Shown: in pieces, positions 19,580 to 29,507 of the stretch
How positions within the stretch are numbered: the first letter of the stretch is position 1
Layout of the letters: every line of letters begins with the position of its first letter
NCBI RefSeq assembly: GCF_030546755.1
Contig: NZ_JAUOPE010000014.1
Location: 58,436 to 122,435 of the forward strand
Source: Colwellia sp. 1_MG-2023
GTDB lineage: Bacteria > Pseudomonadota > Gammaproteobacteria > Enterobacterales > Alteromonadaceae
Reading direction: 5' to 3'
DNA: 64,000 nt
Translations under genes and position numbers: made by a program
The notes under the pieces: generated by a model
Database searches by the model: none
What the model saw: only the letters and a program-made list of their open reading frames with translations
What the model was told of the DNA's origin: nothing

Positions 19580-19876
19580 CTAATATATCAAGCTATGCTT
19601 GTGATGTGCAGGACTATCTTTGTTATCAATCAAAAAAATGAGTATACGATATAAAAATGAGAGCGTTATTATTTCACTTGGCATGATATAAATATATTTT
19701 TCGACAAAGGAAAAATCGACGTGCAAATTATTTAGATAAGTCATCGTTTGATTTAGTGATGAATGGCTTATAGTTAATTTAATCGTTTCATGCGATATAT
19801 TTATTAGCAAAATCTTAAAGATATACGTTAATATGGCAAAGGTATTTACCAATAGTTGAATACTTATTTTAATCAT
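19580..19876 (-). CDS. hypothetical small membrane protein (doubtful)
   Basis: A 98-codon open frame with two hydrophobic segments (about 6-26 and 70-86), not recognised. The ATG has only a weak upstream CGAGAA. It fills the 364-nt gap between lgt and the divergent reductase gene and would precede lgt on the same strand by 38 nt. Alternatively the frame is chance in AT-rich DNA containing both promoters. Confidence 0.3.
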   Translation of the reverse strand: MIKISIQLLVNTFAILTYIFKILLINISHETIKLTISHSSLNQTMTYLNNLHVDFSFVEKYIYIMPSEIITLSFLYRILIFLIDNKDSPAHHKHSLIY

Positions 19877-19905
19877 TAATTCTCGGATTCTCTTAAGGTT
19901 ATATT

Positions 19906-20823
19906 ATGCAATTTAAGCATTTAAAACATACAGCATTTACTTCTTCTCGTCTTATTTATGGCTGTATGCGTATCTCTGGAGATAATAGCTCAGCCGACCG
20001 GAAAAAGGGAAAAGCAGCCATTCTTAGTGCTATAGAAGCTGGTTTTAATCATTTTGATCATGCTGATATTTATGGCGGCGGCGCGTGTGAAAGTTTATTT
20101 GGTGAGATACTAAGAGAATCTCCGAACTTAAGAGATGACATTCTGATCACTTCCAAAGCGGGCATTCGACCGAAAAAAGAGCAAAGTGATTATGCGCCGA
20201 CACGTTATGATTTTTCTAAGCAATATATAATAGAAAGTGTTAATGGCTCGTTAGGTCGCCTAGGTGTTGAACAACTTGATTTATTTATGCTTCACCGCCC
20301 CGACTTTTTAATGAATGTTCATGAAGTTGCTGAAACTTTTGCTATTTTAAAAGCTAGCGGCAAAGTGAAGCATTTTGGTGTGAGTAACTTTAAACCAAGT
20401 CAGGTTGAATTATTGCGCTCAGTGATGTCGATGCCTTTGGTGGCTAATCAAGTTGAAATTAATATTCATAACATTGACACGCTACTTGATGGCACATTAG
20501 ATCAGTGCCAACAACATAAAATAACCCCAATCGCTTGGTGCCCATTAGGTGGTGTCGCTTATCCTGCTTGGGGCAATACCTTTAAGGTTGAAGATGAAAA
20601 ACGCATAGCAGATGAATTAAATCAACAAGCGCAAAAATATCATTGTGAACCTTGGCAAATAATTTTAGCGTGGCTGTTATTACATCCTGCAGGTATTTTT
20701 CCGATTATTGGTTCAACAACACCCGCTCGAATTGATGCTGCAAAAGTGGCCTTCGATTTAGATTACTCACGGGAAGATTGGTACCGATTATTCGAAGCAA
20801 GAAATGGCGAAACGGTGCCGTAA
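19906..20823 (+). CDS. aldo/keto reductase, YdhF type
   Basis: NADPH-dependent oxidoreductase of the aldo/keto reductase superfamily, 305 residues, TIM-barrel fold. The catalytic tetrad is visible: Asp and Tyr in FDHADIYGGG, Lys in ITSKAG, His in MLHRPD. HFGVSNFKPSQ and IIGSTTPARI form the cofactor-binding elements. Overall length and motifs match E. coli YdhF. Substrate unknown. A MarR-family gene follows after 39 nt and may control it. Confidence 0.92.
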   Translation: MQFKHLKHTAFTSSRLIYGCMRISGDNSSADRKKGKAAILSAIEAGFNHFDHADIYGGGACESLFGEILRESPNLRDDILITSKAGIRPKKEQSDYAPTRYDFSKQYIIESVNGSLGRLGVEQLDLFMLHRPDFLMNVHEVAETFAILKASGKVKHFGVSNFKPSQVELLRSVMSMPLVANQVEINIHNIDTLLDGTLDQCQQHKITPIAWCPLGGVAYPAWGNTFKVEDEKRIADELNQQAQKYHCEPWQIILAWLLLHPAGIFPIIGSTTPARIDAAKVAFDLDYSREDWYRLFEARNGETVP

Positions 20824-20862
20824 TATATCATTGAATATAACCAAGACATAATAAACTAACAG

Positions 20863-21450
20863 GTGATAAACATTAAACCTTCAGCTAGAAGTCAAGCCTT
20901 TGAATTGACTAAAGACAATGAAAATCCGTTAGACCTTTCTAACCATTTACCTTTTCGGGTAGCGGTGGTAAGTAATTTACTCGCGTTGAATCGTGACTGG
21001 AAAATTAGAAACCTATCTGAGCTTGATCCAAGAGAAATGCGCGTGTTACTTAATATTGGTTCTTATATGCCGATAAAGTCGGCTGATATTGCTTATCAAT
21101 CACGTTTAGACTCTTATACGGTAAGTCGAGCGGTAAAAAAGCTTTTATCATTAGATCTCATTAAAACCCAAGCGGATTCCCACAAAAAAAATGTTAAAAA
21201 CTTACTGTTAAACGACAAAGGGAAAACGATTTATCATCAGGTTGTTAGAGCGATGGAAGCGCGTTCAAAACAGTTAGAAAGTGTTTTATCTGAAGAAGAG
21301 TTATTGCAGTTTTACGCCATGCTAGAAAAAGTGGAGAATAAAGCAGAACAATTATTAGCTGAGCAAGCAACTAGTTTAATACATGACGGATTTGATGCAC
21401 CCGCTGATCAAAAAGAATTAATTCGTTGGTATAAAAAAAGCGCTAGTTGA
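20863..21450 (+). CDS. MarR-family transcriptional regulator
   Basis: 195-residue winged helix-turn-helix protein. The DNA-binding core runs from LSELDPREMRVLLNIG through YQSRLDSYTVSRAVKKLLSL to the wing, followed by the helical dimerisation end. The start is GTG at 20863; no good ribosome site is visible, so the exact N-terminus is uncertain. It is downstream of the aldo/keto reductase and could respond to a small aromatic or aldehyde ligand, but that is inference. Confidence 0.88.
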   Translation: MINIKPSARSQAFELTKDNENPLDLSNHLPFRVAVVSNLLALNRDWKIRNLSELDPREMRVLLNIGSYMPIKSADIAYQSRLDSYTVSRAVKKLLSLDLIKTQADSHKKNVKNLLLNDKGKTIYHQVVRAMEARSKQLESVLSEEELLQFYAMLEKVENKAEQLLAEQATSLIHDGFDAPADQKELIRWYKKSAS

Positions 21451-21469
21451 TGAGTTTTAATAGCAATCA

Positions 21470-21625
21470 TGCTTGTGAAATTCTAGCGTGAAACTTTACC
21501 CTTTTTCACCACAGATTATTATATTCATCAAACCCTTCTATGGTTTTATCACTGACCTGCTTTCACGACTTAATGGTGACAGTTTTACCTTTGGATGCTA
21601 GCCAGTCTCCTACATCCACTTTTAT
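21470..21625 (-). pseudogene. possible coding relic in the 470-nt intergenic gap
   Basis: Minus-strand translation of this gap gives protein-like pieces separated by stops, for example VDVGDWLASKGKTVTIKS, stop, then SDKTIEGFDEYNNLW. No intact start-to-stop gene exists. I do not recognise the parent; a decayed insertion sequence or phage gene is possible. The remainder of 21451-21920 is AT-rich, contains a small GC hairpin (21642-21658) without a T tract, and must hold the promoter of the sensor kinase gene. Confidence 0.3.
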
Positions 21626-21920
21626 CTAGTTAAAGTGTGACAGGGCTGAGCAAGCCCTTCTTGAGATAAAAAAGTAAATAAAACAATGAGTTGACACCTT
21701 TGAAATTTCATTGTTTTACTATGGTTGTTGTTAAGTTATAGTCAATCTGATTATCAGGCATTTATTGTTAGTCATTTATCGTAGCATTATTTGAAGTGGT
21801 ATCATGTTCATTAATTATTAATTTGATAACATCTAATATGATAATAATTAATGAAAAATAGATAGTGTGCTCTATTATTAAATTATCATCATAATCAAAA
21901 TAGATTGGTAAGTTGTATAC

Positions 21921-24197
21921 ATGTCAAAATGTTTAGTGTTTTTTTTACTGGTTTTTTCCTCATTAAAATCCCTTGCAAACGATCCCGTAGTATTGCAATT
22001 AAAATGGGAATATCAATTTCAGTTTGCTGGTTTTTATGCCGCCCTTGAGCAGGGATATTATCAGGAAGCAGGTTTTGATGTAGAGATTAGAGAGCATAAT
22101 AAAAAAACATCACCTGTTGAAGAGGTGCTTTCGGGGCGTGCAACTTTTGGCATTTCAGATTCAAGTATTGTTTTACATCGAATGAAAGGTAACCCAGTGG
22201 TGGTGTTAGCGAGTATCTTTCAACACAGTCCATTAGTTATTTTGTCCTTATCATCCTCTGATATTCGATCGCCTGAAGATTTAATTAATAAACGAGTAAT
22301 GTATCAAAAAGGCATTGATGATGCTCCTTTAACGGCTATGTTTTCAATGCTTGGAATTAGTAGCGAACAATTTACCCATGTGCCACATAGCTTTAAAAAT
22401 GAAACTTTATTAGAAGGTAAAGTGGATGCATTATCTGTTTATTTAACTAATCAGCCGAAATGGTTTGCCGATAAAGGCATTAAAGTAAATATTATCGATC
22501 CCGTGAATTATGGCATTGATTTCTATGGCGATCTTTTATTTACCAGTGAGCAATATATTAAAAACTCTCCTGAAAAAGCATTAGCTTTTAAAGAAGCTAG
22601 TATTAAAGGCTGGCAATATGCGTTGAAAAATCAAGATGAAATCATTGCTCTTATTCAAAGTAAATATAATTTCCAACAAACGAATGATAAGTTGCAATAT
22701 GAAGCCAGAAATACCGCTCGCATGATCAGCCCAGAGTTGATTCCTATAGGGACTATTTATCCTGAAAGATTTCAACGAATTGCTAATATTTACCGAACCT
22801 TAAAAATGGTGCCTCAAAACGCATCATCTGAAGGATTATTAATTGATGATTATTTGGCGAAGTCAGCTGAAGAAGAACGCCAGATATATTATTACTTATT
22901 ATCTTTTATTGCCTTTTTATTTTGTTCTTTAGCTTTAGTATTGTTTTTTAATAAGCGTTTATTTAGCTTAGTAAAAAGTAAAACCCATGAGTTGAAACAG
23001 ACGAATAATGATTTGGCGAAAAATATCGAAATGATCGCTTTACAAAATAAAGCGTTGCAAATCGAAAAATTAAATGCCGAGTCCGCCAATAAAGCAAAAA
23101 GTGACTTTCTGTCAAACATGAGCCATGAAATTCGAACACCGCTAAATGGTATTTATGGTTCATTACAATTGCTAAAACAGGAGAGCTTATCTGAAAAAGG
23201 CAAAGATCACGTTGAAAACGCTATTTCATCTGGTGAAAGTTTGCTTGTAGTGATTAATGATATTTTAGATTTTTCTAAAATTGAAGCAGGAAAGTTAGCA
23301 TTAGACATAAAGCCCTTTGATTTTCCAAAGCTATTTGAAAAGACCATTCAAAATGTGCAAAACATACCACAAGATAAAGGCTTAAATTTTTTTTGGACGA
23401 TAGAAAATATACATCCGTATTGGCTTGGAGATGACATAAGAATTAAGCAAATTTTAATTAATTTATTATCGAATGCATTTAAATTTACTGAGAAAGGTAA
23501 TATTACCATTCATTGTCATGAGCAAATGGTGGAAAACACGGCAAACATTTGTATTGAAATAGCCGATACTGGCATAGGTATGACTGAAGAAAATCAAAAA
23601 ACACTTTTCTCACGATTTGAACAACAAGACTCTTCTATCACCCGCAAGTTTGGTGGCACAGGGCTCGGACTTTCTATTGTTCAATCGTTGCTCCTGTTAA
23701 TGGGTGGAACTATTCGCGTGCACAGTGAAATTGGCCTTGGAAGTACTTTTACGGTTTTATTACCATTGAAAAAAACAACAAGTGTTGCAAAAAATACCGT
23801 AGATTTAGAAACACCAACACTTATAAATAAAACTATTTTGATTGTTGAAGATAACCGGATCAATCAAACCATCATAAAAACAATGTTAGCCGCAACACAC
23901 GCAAATCTTGTCGTTGCTAGTAATGGAGTCGAGGCAATAGCATCACATAAATCGTGTTCACCTGATTTAATATTTATGGATATTCAAATGCCGATACTTG
24001 ATGGTATTAGTGCTTGTCAACAGATCAGAGAACAAGACAATTTAACGCCAATTATCGCTTTAACGGCAAATGTAATGACAACCGATGTTGAACTTTATTT
24101 ACAAAAAGGATTTAATGCTTGGGTACCAAAACCCACCGAGCAAAATATGCTTTTTAAAGTACTAAATGAGTATTTAGTGACTGAACCAGTACTTTAA
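21921..24197 (+). CDS. hybrid histidine kinase with NMT1/THI5-like periplasmic sensor domain
   Basis: Membrane sensor of 758 residues. A signal peptide (about 1-19) precedes an NMT1/THI5-type solute-binding domain (about 22-300, with LKWEYQFQFAGFYAA) of the kind that binds pyrimidine or thiamine precursors or related molecules. A membrane helix (about 318-340) and coiled coil follow. The kinase core has the phosphoacceptor His402 in SHEIRTPLNG, an N box LLSNAFKFTE, and DTGIGM and GGTGLGLS boxes. The C-terminal receiver has Asp687 in FMDIQMP, plus conserved Thr and Lys. Everything needed for phosphorelay to a partner is intact. No HPt or output regulator is adjacent. The ligand is unknown. Confidence 0.93.
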   Translation: MSKCLVFFLLVFSSLKSLANDPVVLQLKWEYQFQFAGFYAALEQGYYQEAGFDVEIREHNKKTSPVEEVLSGRATFGISDSSIVLHRMKGNPVVVLASIFQHSPLVILSLSSSDIRSPEDLINKRVMYQKGIDDAPLTAMFSMLGISSEQFTHVPHSFKNETLLEGKVDALSVYLTNQPKWFADKGIKVNIIDPVNYGIDFYGDLLFTSEQYIKNSPEKALAFKEASIKGWQYALKNQDEIIALIQSKYNFQQTNDKLQYEARNTARMISPELIPIGTIYPERFQRIANIYRTLKMVPQNASSEGLLIDDYLAKSAEEERQIYYYLLSFIAFLFCSLALVLFFNKRLFSLVKSKTHELKQTNNDLAKNIEMIALQNKALQIEKLNAESANKAKSDFLSNMSHEIRTPLNGIYGSLQLLKQESLSEKGKDHVENAISSGESLLVVINDILDFSKIEAGKLALDIKPFDFPKLFEKTIQNVQNIPQDKGLNFFWTIENIHPYWLGDDIRIKQILINLLSNAFKFTEKGNITIHCHEQMVENTANICIEIADTGIGMTEENQKTLFSRFEQQDSSITRKFGGTGLGLSIVQSLLLLMGGTIRVHSEIGLGSTFTVLLPLKKTTSVAKNTVDLETPTLINKTILIVEDNRINQTIIKTMLAATHANLVVASNGVEAIASHKSCSPDLIFMDIQMPILDGISACQQIREQDNLTPIIALTANVMTTDVELYLQKGFNAWVPKPTEQNMLFKVLNEYLVTEPVL

Positions 24198-24244
24198 TAT
24201 TATAGGTGTGCTTTATTTTTTATTTCACTACCATACAGATTCCC

Positions 24245-24294
24245 AAACTAAATCAAACTAAATCAAACTAAATCAAACTAAATCAAATTAAATT
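24245..24294. repeat. 10-bp tandem repeat abutting a start codon
   Basis: Four perfect copies of AAACTAAATC and one degenerate copy fill 24245-24294, ending one base before the ATG at 24296. The array occupies the position where the ribosome-binding site should be. Confidence 0.95.
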
Positions 24295-24295
24295 A

Positions 24296-24922
24296 ATGAA
24301 AGTAATACGCATGAAAAATATTTCACTCGAGAATGAATCTATCGTACCAAGTAAAATTGTTTGCATAGGACGTAATTATGTAGAACATATCGCTGAACTA
24401 GGCAATGAAATCCCTGATGAAATGGTTATTTTTTTAAAGCCGAATTCAGCAATTTCAACGACTTTAACAGCCTGTCACCAAGAGCCATTGCATTACGAGG
24501 CTGAAATTTGTTTTGTTTATCAACAGGGGCGTTTTTCCGCAGTTGGAGTAGGGTTAGATCTGACAAAAAGAGCCTTGCAAAGTCAATTAAAAGCTAAAAA
24601 GTTACCATGGGAACGAGCTAAAGCTTTTGATGGTTCGGCAGTATTTAGTGAATTTATTGCCATAGAAAATATAGCGTCGACGATGTGCGTACAACTTAAA
24701 ATCAATAACCAGATAATACAACAAGGTGGTGTGGAATTGATGATGTACAAACCCGATGAAATTTTAGCAGAAATTCAAACGTTTATGACTTTGCAGGATG
24801 GTGATGTTGTGATGACAGGAACACCAAAAGGCGTTGGCGTTATTCATAAAGGAGATATGTTTGAAGCGAGTATATTAATTGAAGATAACATATTAGTTTC
24901 GAAGAAGTGGTTGGCACATTAA
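24296..24922 (+). CDS. fumarylacetoacetate hydrolase family protein
   Basis: 208-residue single-domain FAH-family enzyme, related to acylpyruvases/oxaloacetate decarboxylases and 2-keto-4-pentenoate hydratases. Seen are CIGRNYVEH, the metal-binding acids in YEAEI and GLDLT, the Lys and Asp segment KAFDGSAVF, and MTGTPKGVG near the end. Substrate cannot be assigned. Two starts are possible: ATG 24296, directly after the 10-bp tandem repeat, or ATG 24311; neither has a good Shine-Dalgarno sequence. The next gene, recR, begins 97 nt downstream. Confidence 0.9.
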   Translation: MKVIRMKNISLENESIVPSKIVCIGRNYVEHIAELGNEIPDEMVIFLKPNSAISTTLTACHQEPLHYEAEICFVYQQGRFSAVGVGLDLTKRALQSQLKAKKLPWERAKAFDGSAVFSEFIAIENIASTMCVQLKINNQIIQQGGVELMMYKPDEILAEIQTFMTLQDGDVVMTGTPKGVGVIHKGDMFEASILIEDNILVSKKWLAH

Positions 24923-25019
24923 ATTTTTCTTTAAAGGCCAATTCAGCATTTAAAATGATTAATATTATTGTGAAACTCAGTTAGACTATCGGCTTTTCTA
25001 CCAAGCGTTGTTGAGATTT

Positions 25020-25625
25020 ATGAAATTTAGTCCTTTGGTACAAGAGCTTATCCATTCTTTTAAATGTTTGCCTGGTGTTGGTGCTAAGTCGGCACAACGA
25101 ATGGCGTTTCATTTATTAGAAAGAAATCGAATTGGTGGTAAAAAACTAGCAGAATCTTTAGCTTCAGCTATGGATAATATAGGCCATTGCCAACAATGTC
25201 GAACCTTTACCGAAGCGGATTTTTGTGAGATTTGTTTAAGCCCAAAAAGAAAAATTAGTGAACAACTCTGTATCGTGGAAACACCTGCTGATGTTATTGC
25301 CATAGAACAAACCGGAGAGTTTCAAGGGTTATATTTTATTCTCATGGGACATTTATCGCCATTAGATGGTATAGGTCCTGATGATTTGGGGCTTGATATT
25401 TTAGAGTCTCAGCTTGCTAAAAATCAATTCAAAGAAGTTATTTTAGCGACAAATCCTACGGTAGAGGGCGAGGCGACGGCACATTATATTGCTGAATTGT
25501 CTAAAAAATACCAAGTAGCCATCTCTCGAATCGCCCACGGTGTTCCTGTTGGCGGTGAATTAGAGTTTGTTGATGGCAACACGCTTTCACATGCGCTTTC
25601 TGGACGTAAAAACTACCATTTTTAA
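25020..25625 (+). CDS. recR: recombination protein RecR
   Basis: Part of RecFOR, which loads RecA at single-strand gaps. The 201-residue protein begins [11 protein letters not shown] with helix-hairpin-helix [14 protein letters not shown]. It has a four-Cys zinc finger (CQQC ... CEIC, about 57-72), then a TOPRIM domain ([22 protein letters not shown]) and a C-terminal Walker-like segment. I prefer ATG 25020 over in-frame TTG codons at 25008/25011 because family proteins start there. In E. coli recR follows dnaX-ybaB; those genes are not upstream here. Confidence 0.96.
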   Translation: MKFSPLVQELIHSFKCLPGVGAKSAQRMAFHLLERNRIGGKKLAESLASAMDNIGHCQQCRTFTEADFCEICLSPKRKISEQLCIVETPADVIAIEQTGEFQGLYFILMGHLSPLDGIGPDDLGLDILESQLAKNQFKEVILATNPTVEGEATAHYIAELSKKYQVAISRIAHGVPVGGELEFVDGNTLSHALSGRKNYHF

Positions 25626-25785
25626 TATAACGCCTGCATTGTTTAACAAACGATGATTGAAAGTGTTAAGTAAGTGATTATTTTTGACGTTTTCGGACTT
25701 TTTCCAAGATATTTGTTTATTGAACTTTTTCTTTCAGCTCTGTTACTCTATTATTTAATATAAAGATTCATCGAAAATATTGTCT

Positions 25786-26598
25786 ATGGTTTTAAAGCGT
25801 TACCTTTTATTGCTATTTTTCGTTATTTCCTCTAGCCAAGCTTGTGAAGTTGTTATGGGCTATCGCACTTCTGAACGTTTACCTTTTATTGCTGAAGCAC
25901 CAAGCCATGAAGGGCTTTATTATGCTTTATATAGCAAAGCATTAGCTAATATTGGCTGTCAGCTTAAAGTAATTCGGGCACCTAAAAAGCGTGTTTTACA
26001 TATGTTGAAATCTGGTGAAATTGATTTTTATCCAGGATTAGGTTACTCGGATGAAAGAGAAGAGTACCTTCATTTTATTGATAGCGGTTTGAAAAGTCGA
26101 TCTGCGATAATTTCTCATGTTGATACGAAACCTGTTAAGTCGTTAGCAGAAATGAAAGGAAAAACCTTACTCATTGCTCATGGAGCTAAGCCTATTGATG
26201 GTGAAAAATACGGTGTATTCATGCGCTCTGGTTACGATTTATCATTAGCACAAGTTGTAGATTTAATTAGTAAAAAACAAGTCGACTTTTATTTTTATAA
26301 TGAAGATAACATTAATTATTTTTTAGCTCAAAATCCGAACGAGAATATAAAAGTTTATAGTATCAATGAAAATCCCACGGTTTTGCATCTTGGTTTTTCA
26401 AGAAAATCTCAATTTGCTTTGGAGGAATACAATACTGCATTTGATCCGCTATCTGATAAATCTTTAGTTAATAGGGAATATGTTTTAACGACAAACAACA
26501 AAGCTTATCAATTTCAACAATCGCTGATCGAATTAAAAAATCAAGGAGTGACTAACAAGCTTGTAAGAGAGTTTTTTTATCAACAACACATACACTAA
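25786..26598 (+). CDS. periplasmic solute-binding-like protein
   Basis: About 270 residues with a signal peptide ending near SSSQA and a bacterial family-3 type solute-binding fold (MGYRTSERLPF, then a two-lobe pattern with RAPKKRVLHMLKSGEIDFYPG). No ABC permease or ATPase is next to it, so it may be a sensor-type or orphan binding protein. The start is probably ATG 25786; an in-frame TTG lies 6 nt upstream. A paralogous-type gene follows after 15 nt. Confidence 0.82.
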   Translation: MVLKRYLLLLFFVISSSQACEVVMGYRTSERLPFIAEAPSHEGLYYALYSKALANIGCQLKVIRAPKKRVLHMLKSGEIDFYPGLGYSDEREEYLHFIDSGLKSRSAIISHVDTKPVKSLAEMKGKTLLIAHGAKPIDGEKYGVFMRSGYDLSLAQVVDLISKKQVDFYFYNEDNINYFLAQNPNENIKVYSINENPTVLHLGFSRKSQFALEEYNTAFDPLSDKSLVNREYVLTTNNKAYQFQQSLIELKNQGVTNKLVREFFYQQHIH

Positions 26599-26613
26599 TG
26601 CTAAAGGAACACA

Positions 26614-27393
26614 GTGCCAATAAATATGAATAATAACCCTTTACAAAAGTGCTTTAAAATCATTGTTGGGCTTTGTTTTATGCTGTGTGTTCAAGGCAGC
26701 ATAGCAAAAGGTGATGCCACACAAGTAAAAGATGCTGAATTTAAACTCTCTGTTGTGACAGAAACTTGGTTTCCCTTTAATTATTTCGATAAAAATAACG
26801 AAATTGTTGGTACCTCTACTGAGTTAGTCAAAGCTATTTTAGCTGATGCTAATATTCCTTACGAAATAAACCTTTATCCTTGGCAACGTGCTTTTTCTTA
26901 CGCAAGAACCCACAAAAACACCTTAATTTACTCTATTTTTCGCACGCCAATTCGAGAAAATTTATTTCATTGGATTTGCCCAATAGGCAAAAGCACAATT
27001 CATTCTGTGTATAAGTTGGCAAATCGAGAAGATATAAAAATAAATTCAGCCAGTGATCTGGCAAATTATTCGATTAACTTAACCAGAGGGACTTTTCCTC
27101 ATGAGTTTTTCATTAGTAAAGGGATGAAAGAAGGGGTAAATCTTCAATTAACTGCAACCAATGATTCGAATATATTAATGCTACTTAAAAATAGAGTAGA
27201 TCTGATTGTTGAAGCTGAAATGGCTATTTTTCAAATGATAAATGAACTTGATTTACCTAAAGACGCCGTAGAAAAAGTGTATACTTTTGATGAAATGAAT
27301 CAAGCGCCAATATGTATGGCATTAAGTAAAGATACGCCTGAATATATTGTTGAGAAAATTAGACAGTCCCATAAAGCTTTGTATCCTCATTAA
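26614..27393 (+). CDS. periplasmic solute-binding-like protein
   Basis: 259 residues; GTG start with AAGGA at suitable spacing. Signal peptide to about residue 32 (GLCFMLCVQGSIA), then a family-3 amino-acid-binding-like domain with WFPFNYFDKNNEIVGTS, WQRAFSYA and ANYSINLTRGTF. It likely forms an operon with the similar protein just upstream. As for that gene, there is no transporter alongside, and the ligand is unknown. Both lie between recR and htpG, genes that are neighbours in E. coli. Confidence 0.85.
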   Translation: MPINMNNNPLQKCFKIIVGLCFMLCVQGSIAKGDATQVKDAEFKLSVVTETWFPFNYFDKNNEIVGTSTELVKAILADANIPYEINLYPWQRAFSYARTHKNTLIYSIFRTPIRENLFHWICPIGKSTIHSVYKLANREDIKINSASDLANYSINLTRGTFPHEFFISKGMKEGVNLQLTATNDSNILMLLKNRVDLIVEAEMAIFQMINELDLPKDAVEKVYTFDEMNQAPICMALSKDTPEYIVEKIRQSHKALYPH

Positions 27394-27427
27394 TTTTAAA
27401 TAATTCCTTAAATAGCAAAAATTTTTC

Positions 27428-27455
27428 CTTGAAATAACTTTCCTAAACCCCACAT
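27428..27455 (+). promoter_or_regulatory. sigma-32 heat-shock promoter of htpG
   Basis: CTTGAAA (27428-27434), 13-nt spacer, CCCCACAT (27448-27455). This matches the RpoH consensus CTTGAAA / CCCCATNT with one difference. It lies 76 nt upstream of the htpG start. Confidence 0.85.
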
Positions 27456-27531
27456 GTTAACTATCAACGCGTTTATTAACTTATTCGCGCTAACCAATCG
27501 TTTAAAATAGTTAATGTAGGAAGTTTTACAT

Positions 27532-29493
27532 ATGTCAGACACAGACCAAAAAGAAGTTCATGGTTTTCAAACTGAAGTGAAGCAATTGCTTCAATTGATG
27601 ATCCACTCGTTATATTCAAATAAAGAAATTTTCTTACGAGAATTAGTGTCAAATGCTGCTGATGCTGCTGATAAACTTCGTTTTAAAGCGTTATCTCAAG
27701 CGGATTTATATGAAGGTGATGGTGACTTACGCGTTCGTGTTAGTTGTGATAAAGAAAATAATACTATTACCATTTCTGATAACGGTATTGGTATGACTCA
27801 AGAGCAAATCATTGAGCACTTAGGCACGATTGCTAAATCAGGTACCGCTGAGTTTTTCTCACAACTTTCTGGCGACCAAGCGTCTGACTCTCAGCTGATT
27901 GGGCAATTCGGTGTTGGTTTTTACTCGGCATTTATTGTTGCAGATCATGTCACAGTTCGTTCTCGTGCTGCTGGTGTACCTGCCAATGAAGGTGTTGAGT
28001 GGACAAGTGCGGGTGAAGGTGAGTTTACAACCGCTAAAATAGAAAAAGCGAACCGCGGTACCGACATTATTCTTCACTTAAAAGAAGAAGAGTCAGAATA
28101 TGCGGATGACTGGCGTTTAAAATCTATTGTGACAAAATACTCTGATCATATTTCAGTGAAAGTAGAAATGCTAACACCTGAAGTTCCTGCTGTTGAAGCG
28201 GTTGCAGAAGTAAAAGATGACGAAGGCAATGTAACAACACCTGCTGTTGAAGCTCGTGAAGCTATTCCGGCAACGTGGGAAGCAGTTAACAAAGCAACAG
28301 CATTATGGACGCGTGAAAAGTCAGAAGTATCTGATGATGAATATAAAGAGTTTTACAAGCATGTTTCTCATGATTTTGGTGACCCACTTTTATGGGAGCA
28401 CAACAAAGTCGAAGGGAAAACTGAATATACGTCTTTGCTTTATATTCCAAGTAAAGCGCCATTTGATATGCACAACCGTGAAAAACAGCACGGCTTAAAA
28501 TTATTTGTTCAACGTGTTTTTATTATGGATGACGCTGAACAGTTTATGCCAACGTACCTACGTTTTGTAAAAGGGTTATTAGACTCAAATGATTTACCGT
28601 TAAACGTTTCTCGTGAAATTTTACAAGACAACAAAATTACTCAAGCTATTCGTAAAGGCTGTACTAAGCGTGTGCTTAAAATGCTTGAAAAGCTTGGTAA
28701 TAAAGATAAAGAGCAATATCAAATTTTCTGGAATGAATTCGGTCAAGTATTAAAAGAAGGTCCTGCTGAAGATCACGCTAATAAAGAGCAAGTGGCTAAA
28801 TTATTACGTTTTGCTTCTACAGAAACTGACACCGCCGTACAAAATGTTTCAATTCCTGAATACATTGAACGCATGAAAGAAGGCCAGGATAAAATTTATT
28901 ATGTAGTTGCTGATAGCTTTGAAGCGGCGAAAAACAGCCCGCATTTAGAAGTTTTCCGCAAGAAAGGCATTGAAGTGTTATTAATGTCTGACCGTATCGA
29001 TGAATGGTTAGTGAGTCATTTAACAGAGGTTGATGGCAAGCAATTGCAATCAGTTACTCGTGGCGGTTTAGATTTAGGTGAAATGGAAGATGAAGCGACA
29101 AAAGAAGCACAAGAAAAACTTGAGCAAGAGTTTGATTCAGTGGTTTCTCGCATTAAAACATCGTTAGAAGGCAAAGTAAAAGACGTTAAATTGTCACAAC
29201 GTTTAACCGACTCGCCTGCTTGTATTGTTGCTGATGAGCATGATATGAGTAGCCAAATGATTAAATTAATGCAATCGGTAGGTCAGGAAGTACCAGAAAC
29301 ATTACCTATTTTTGAAATCAATGCTGAGCATGAATTAGTAAAACATGTTGCTGATGAAACAGATGATGAAAAATTCAAGCAATGGACAGAAGTATTATTT
29401 GAACAAGCCATGTTAGCTGAGCGCGGTAGCTTAAAAGATCCTGCTAGCTTCGTTTCTCGTTTAAATAAATTAATGTTGAGCTTAACTAAGTAA
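27532..29493 (+). CDS. htpG: molecular chaperone HtpG (bacterial Hsp90)
   Basis: ATP-dependent dimeric chaperone of the cytoplasm, 653 residues. The GHKL ATPase domain shows [23 protein letters not shown] and [11 protein letters not shown]. The middle domain contains [11 protein letters not shown] with the catalytic-loop Arg, and the C-terminal dimerisation domain ends near LTK. A charged, Val/Glu/Ala-rich insert (about residues 215-245) makes it somewhat longer than the E. coli protein (624). The upstream sigma-32 promoter predicts heat induction. A terminator follows. Confidence 0.98.
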   Translation: MSDTDQKEVHGFQTEVKQLLQLMIHSLYSNKEIFLRELVSNAADAADKLRFKALSQADLYEGDGDLRVRVSCDKENNTITISDNGIGMTQEQIIEHLGTIAKSGTAEFFSQLSGDQASDSQLIGQFGVGFYSAFIVADHVTVRSRAAGVPANEGVEWTSAGEGEFTTAKIEKANRGTDIILHLKEEESEYADDWRLKSIVTKYSDHISVKVEMLTPEVPAVEAVAEVKDDEGNVTTPAVEAREAIPATWEAVNKATALWTREKSEVSDDEYKEFYKHVSHDFGDPLLWEHNKVEGKTEYTSLLYIPSKAPFDMHNREKQHGLKLFVQRVFIMDDAEQFMPTYLRFVKGLLDSNDLPLNVSREILQDNKITQAIRKGCTKRVLKMLEKLGNKDKEQYQIFWNEFGQVLKEGPAEDHANKEQVAKLLRFASTETDTAVQNVSIPEYIERMKEGQDKIYYVVADSFEAAKNSPHLEVFRKKGIEVLLMSDRIDEWLVSHLTEVDGKQLQSVTRGGLDLGEMEDEATKEAQEKLEQEFDSVVSRIKTSLEGKVKDVKLSQRLTDSPACIVADEHDMSSQMIKLMQSVGQEVPETLPIFEINAEHELVKHVADETDDEKFKQWTEVLFEQAMLAERGSLKDPASFVSRLNKLMLSLTK

Positions 29494-29507
29494 ATCACCT
29501 ATTGGAT

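Noticed and set aside
21642..21658. GC-rich hairpin AGGGCT / AGCCCT in the gap after the MarR gene
   Set aside because: No T run on either side, so not called a terminator.
24245..24294. CRISPR-like array
   Set aside because: Units are 10 bp, contiguous and without spacers, so this is a simple tandem repeat.
25008..25019. Upstream TTG starts for recR
   Set aside because: Family members begin at the MKFSPLV-type Met, which is ATG 25020 here.
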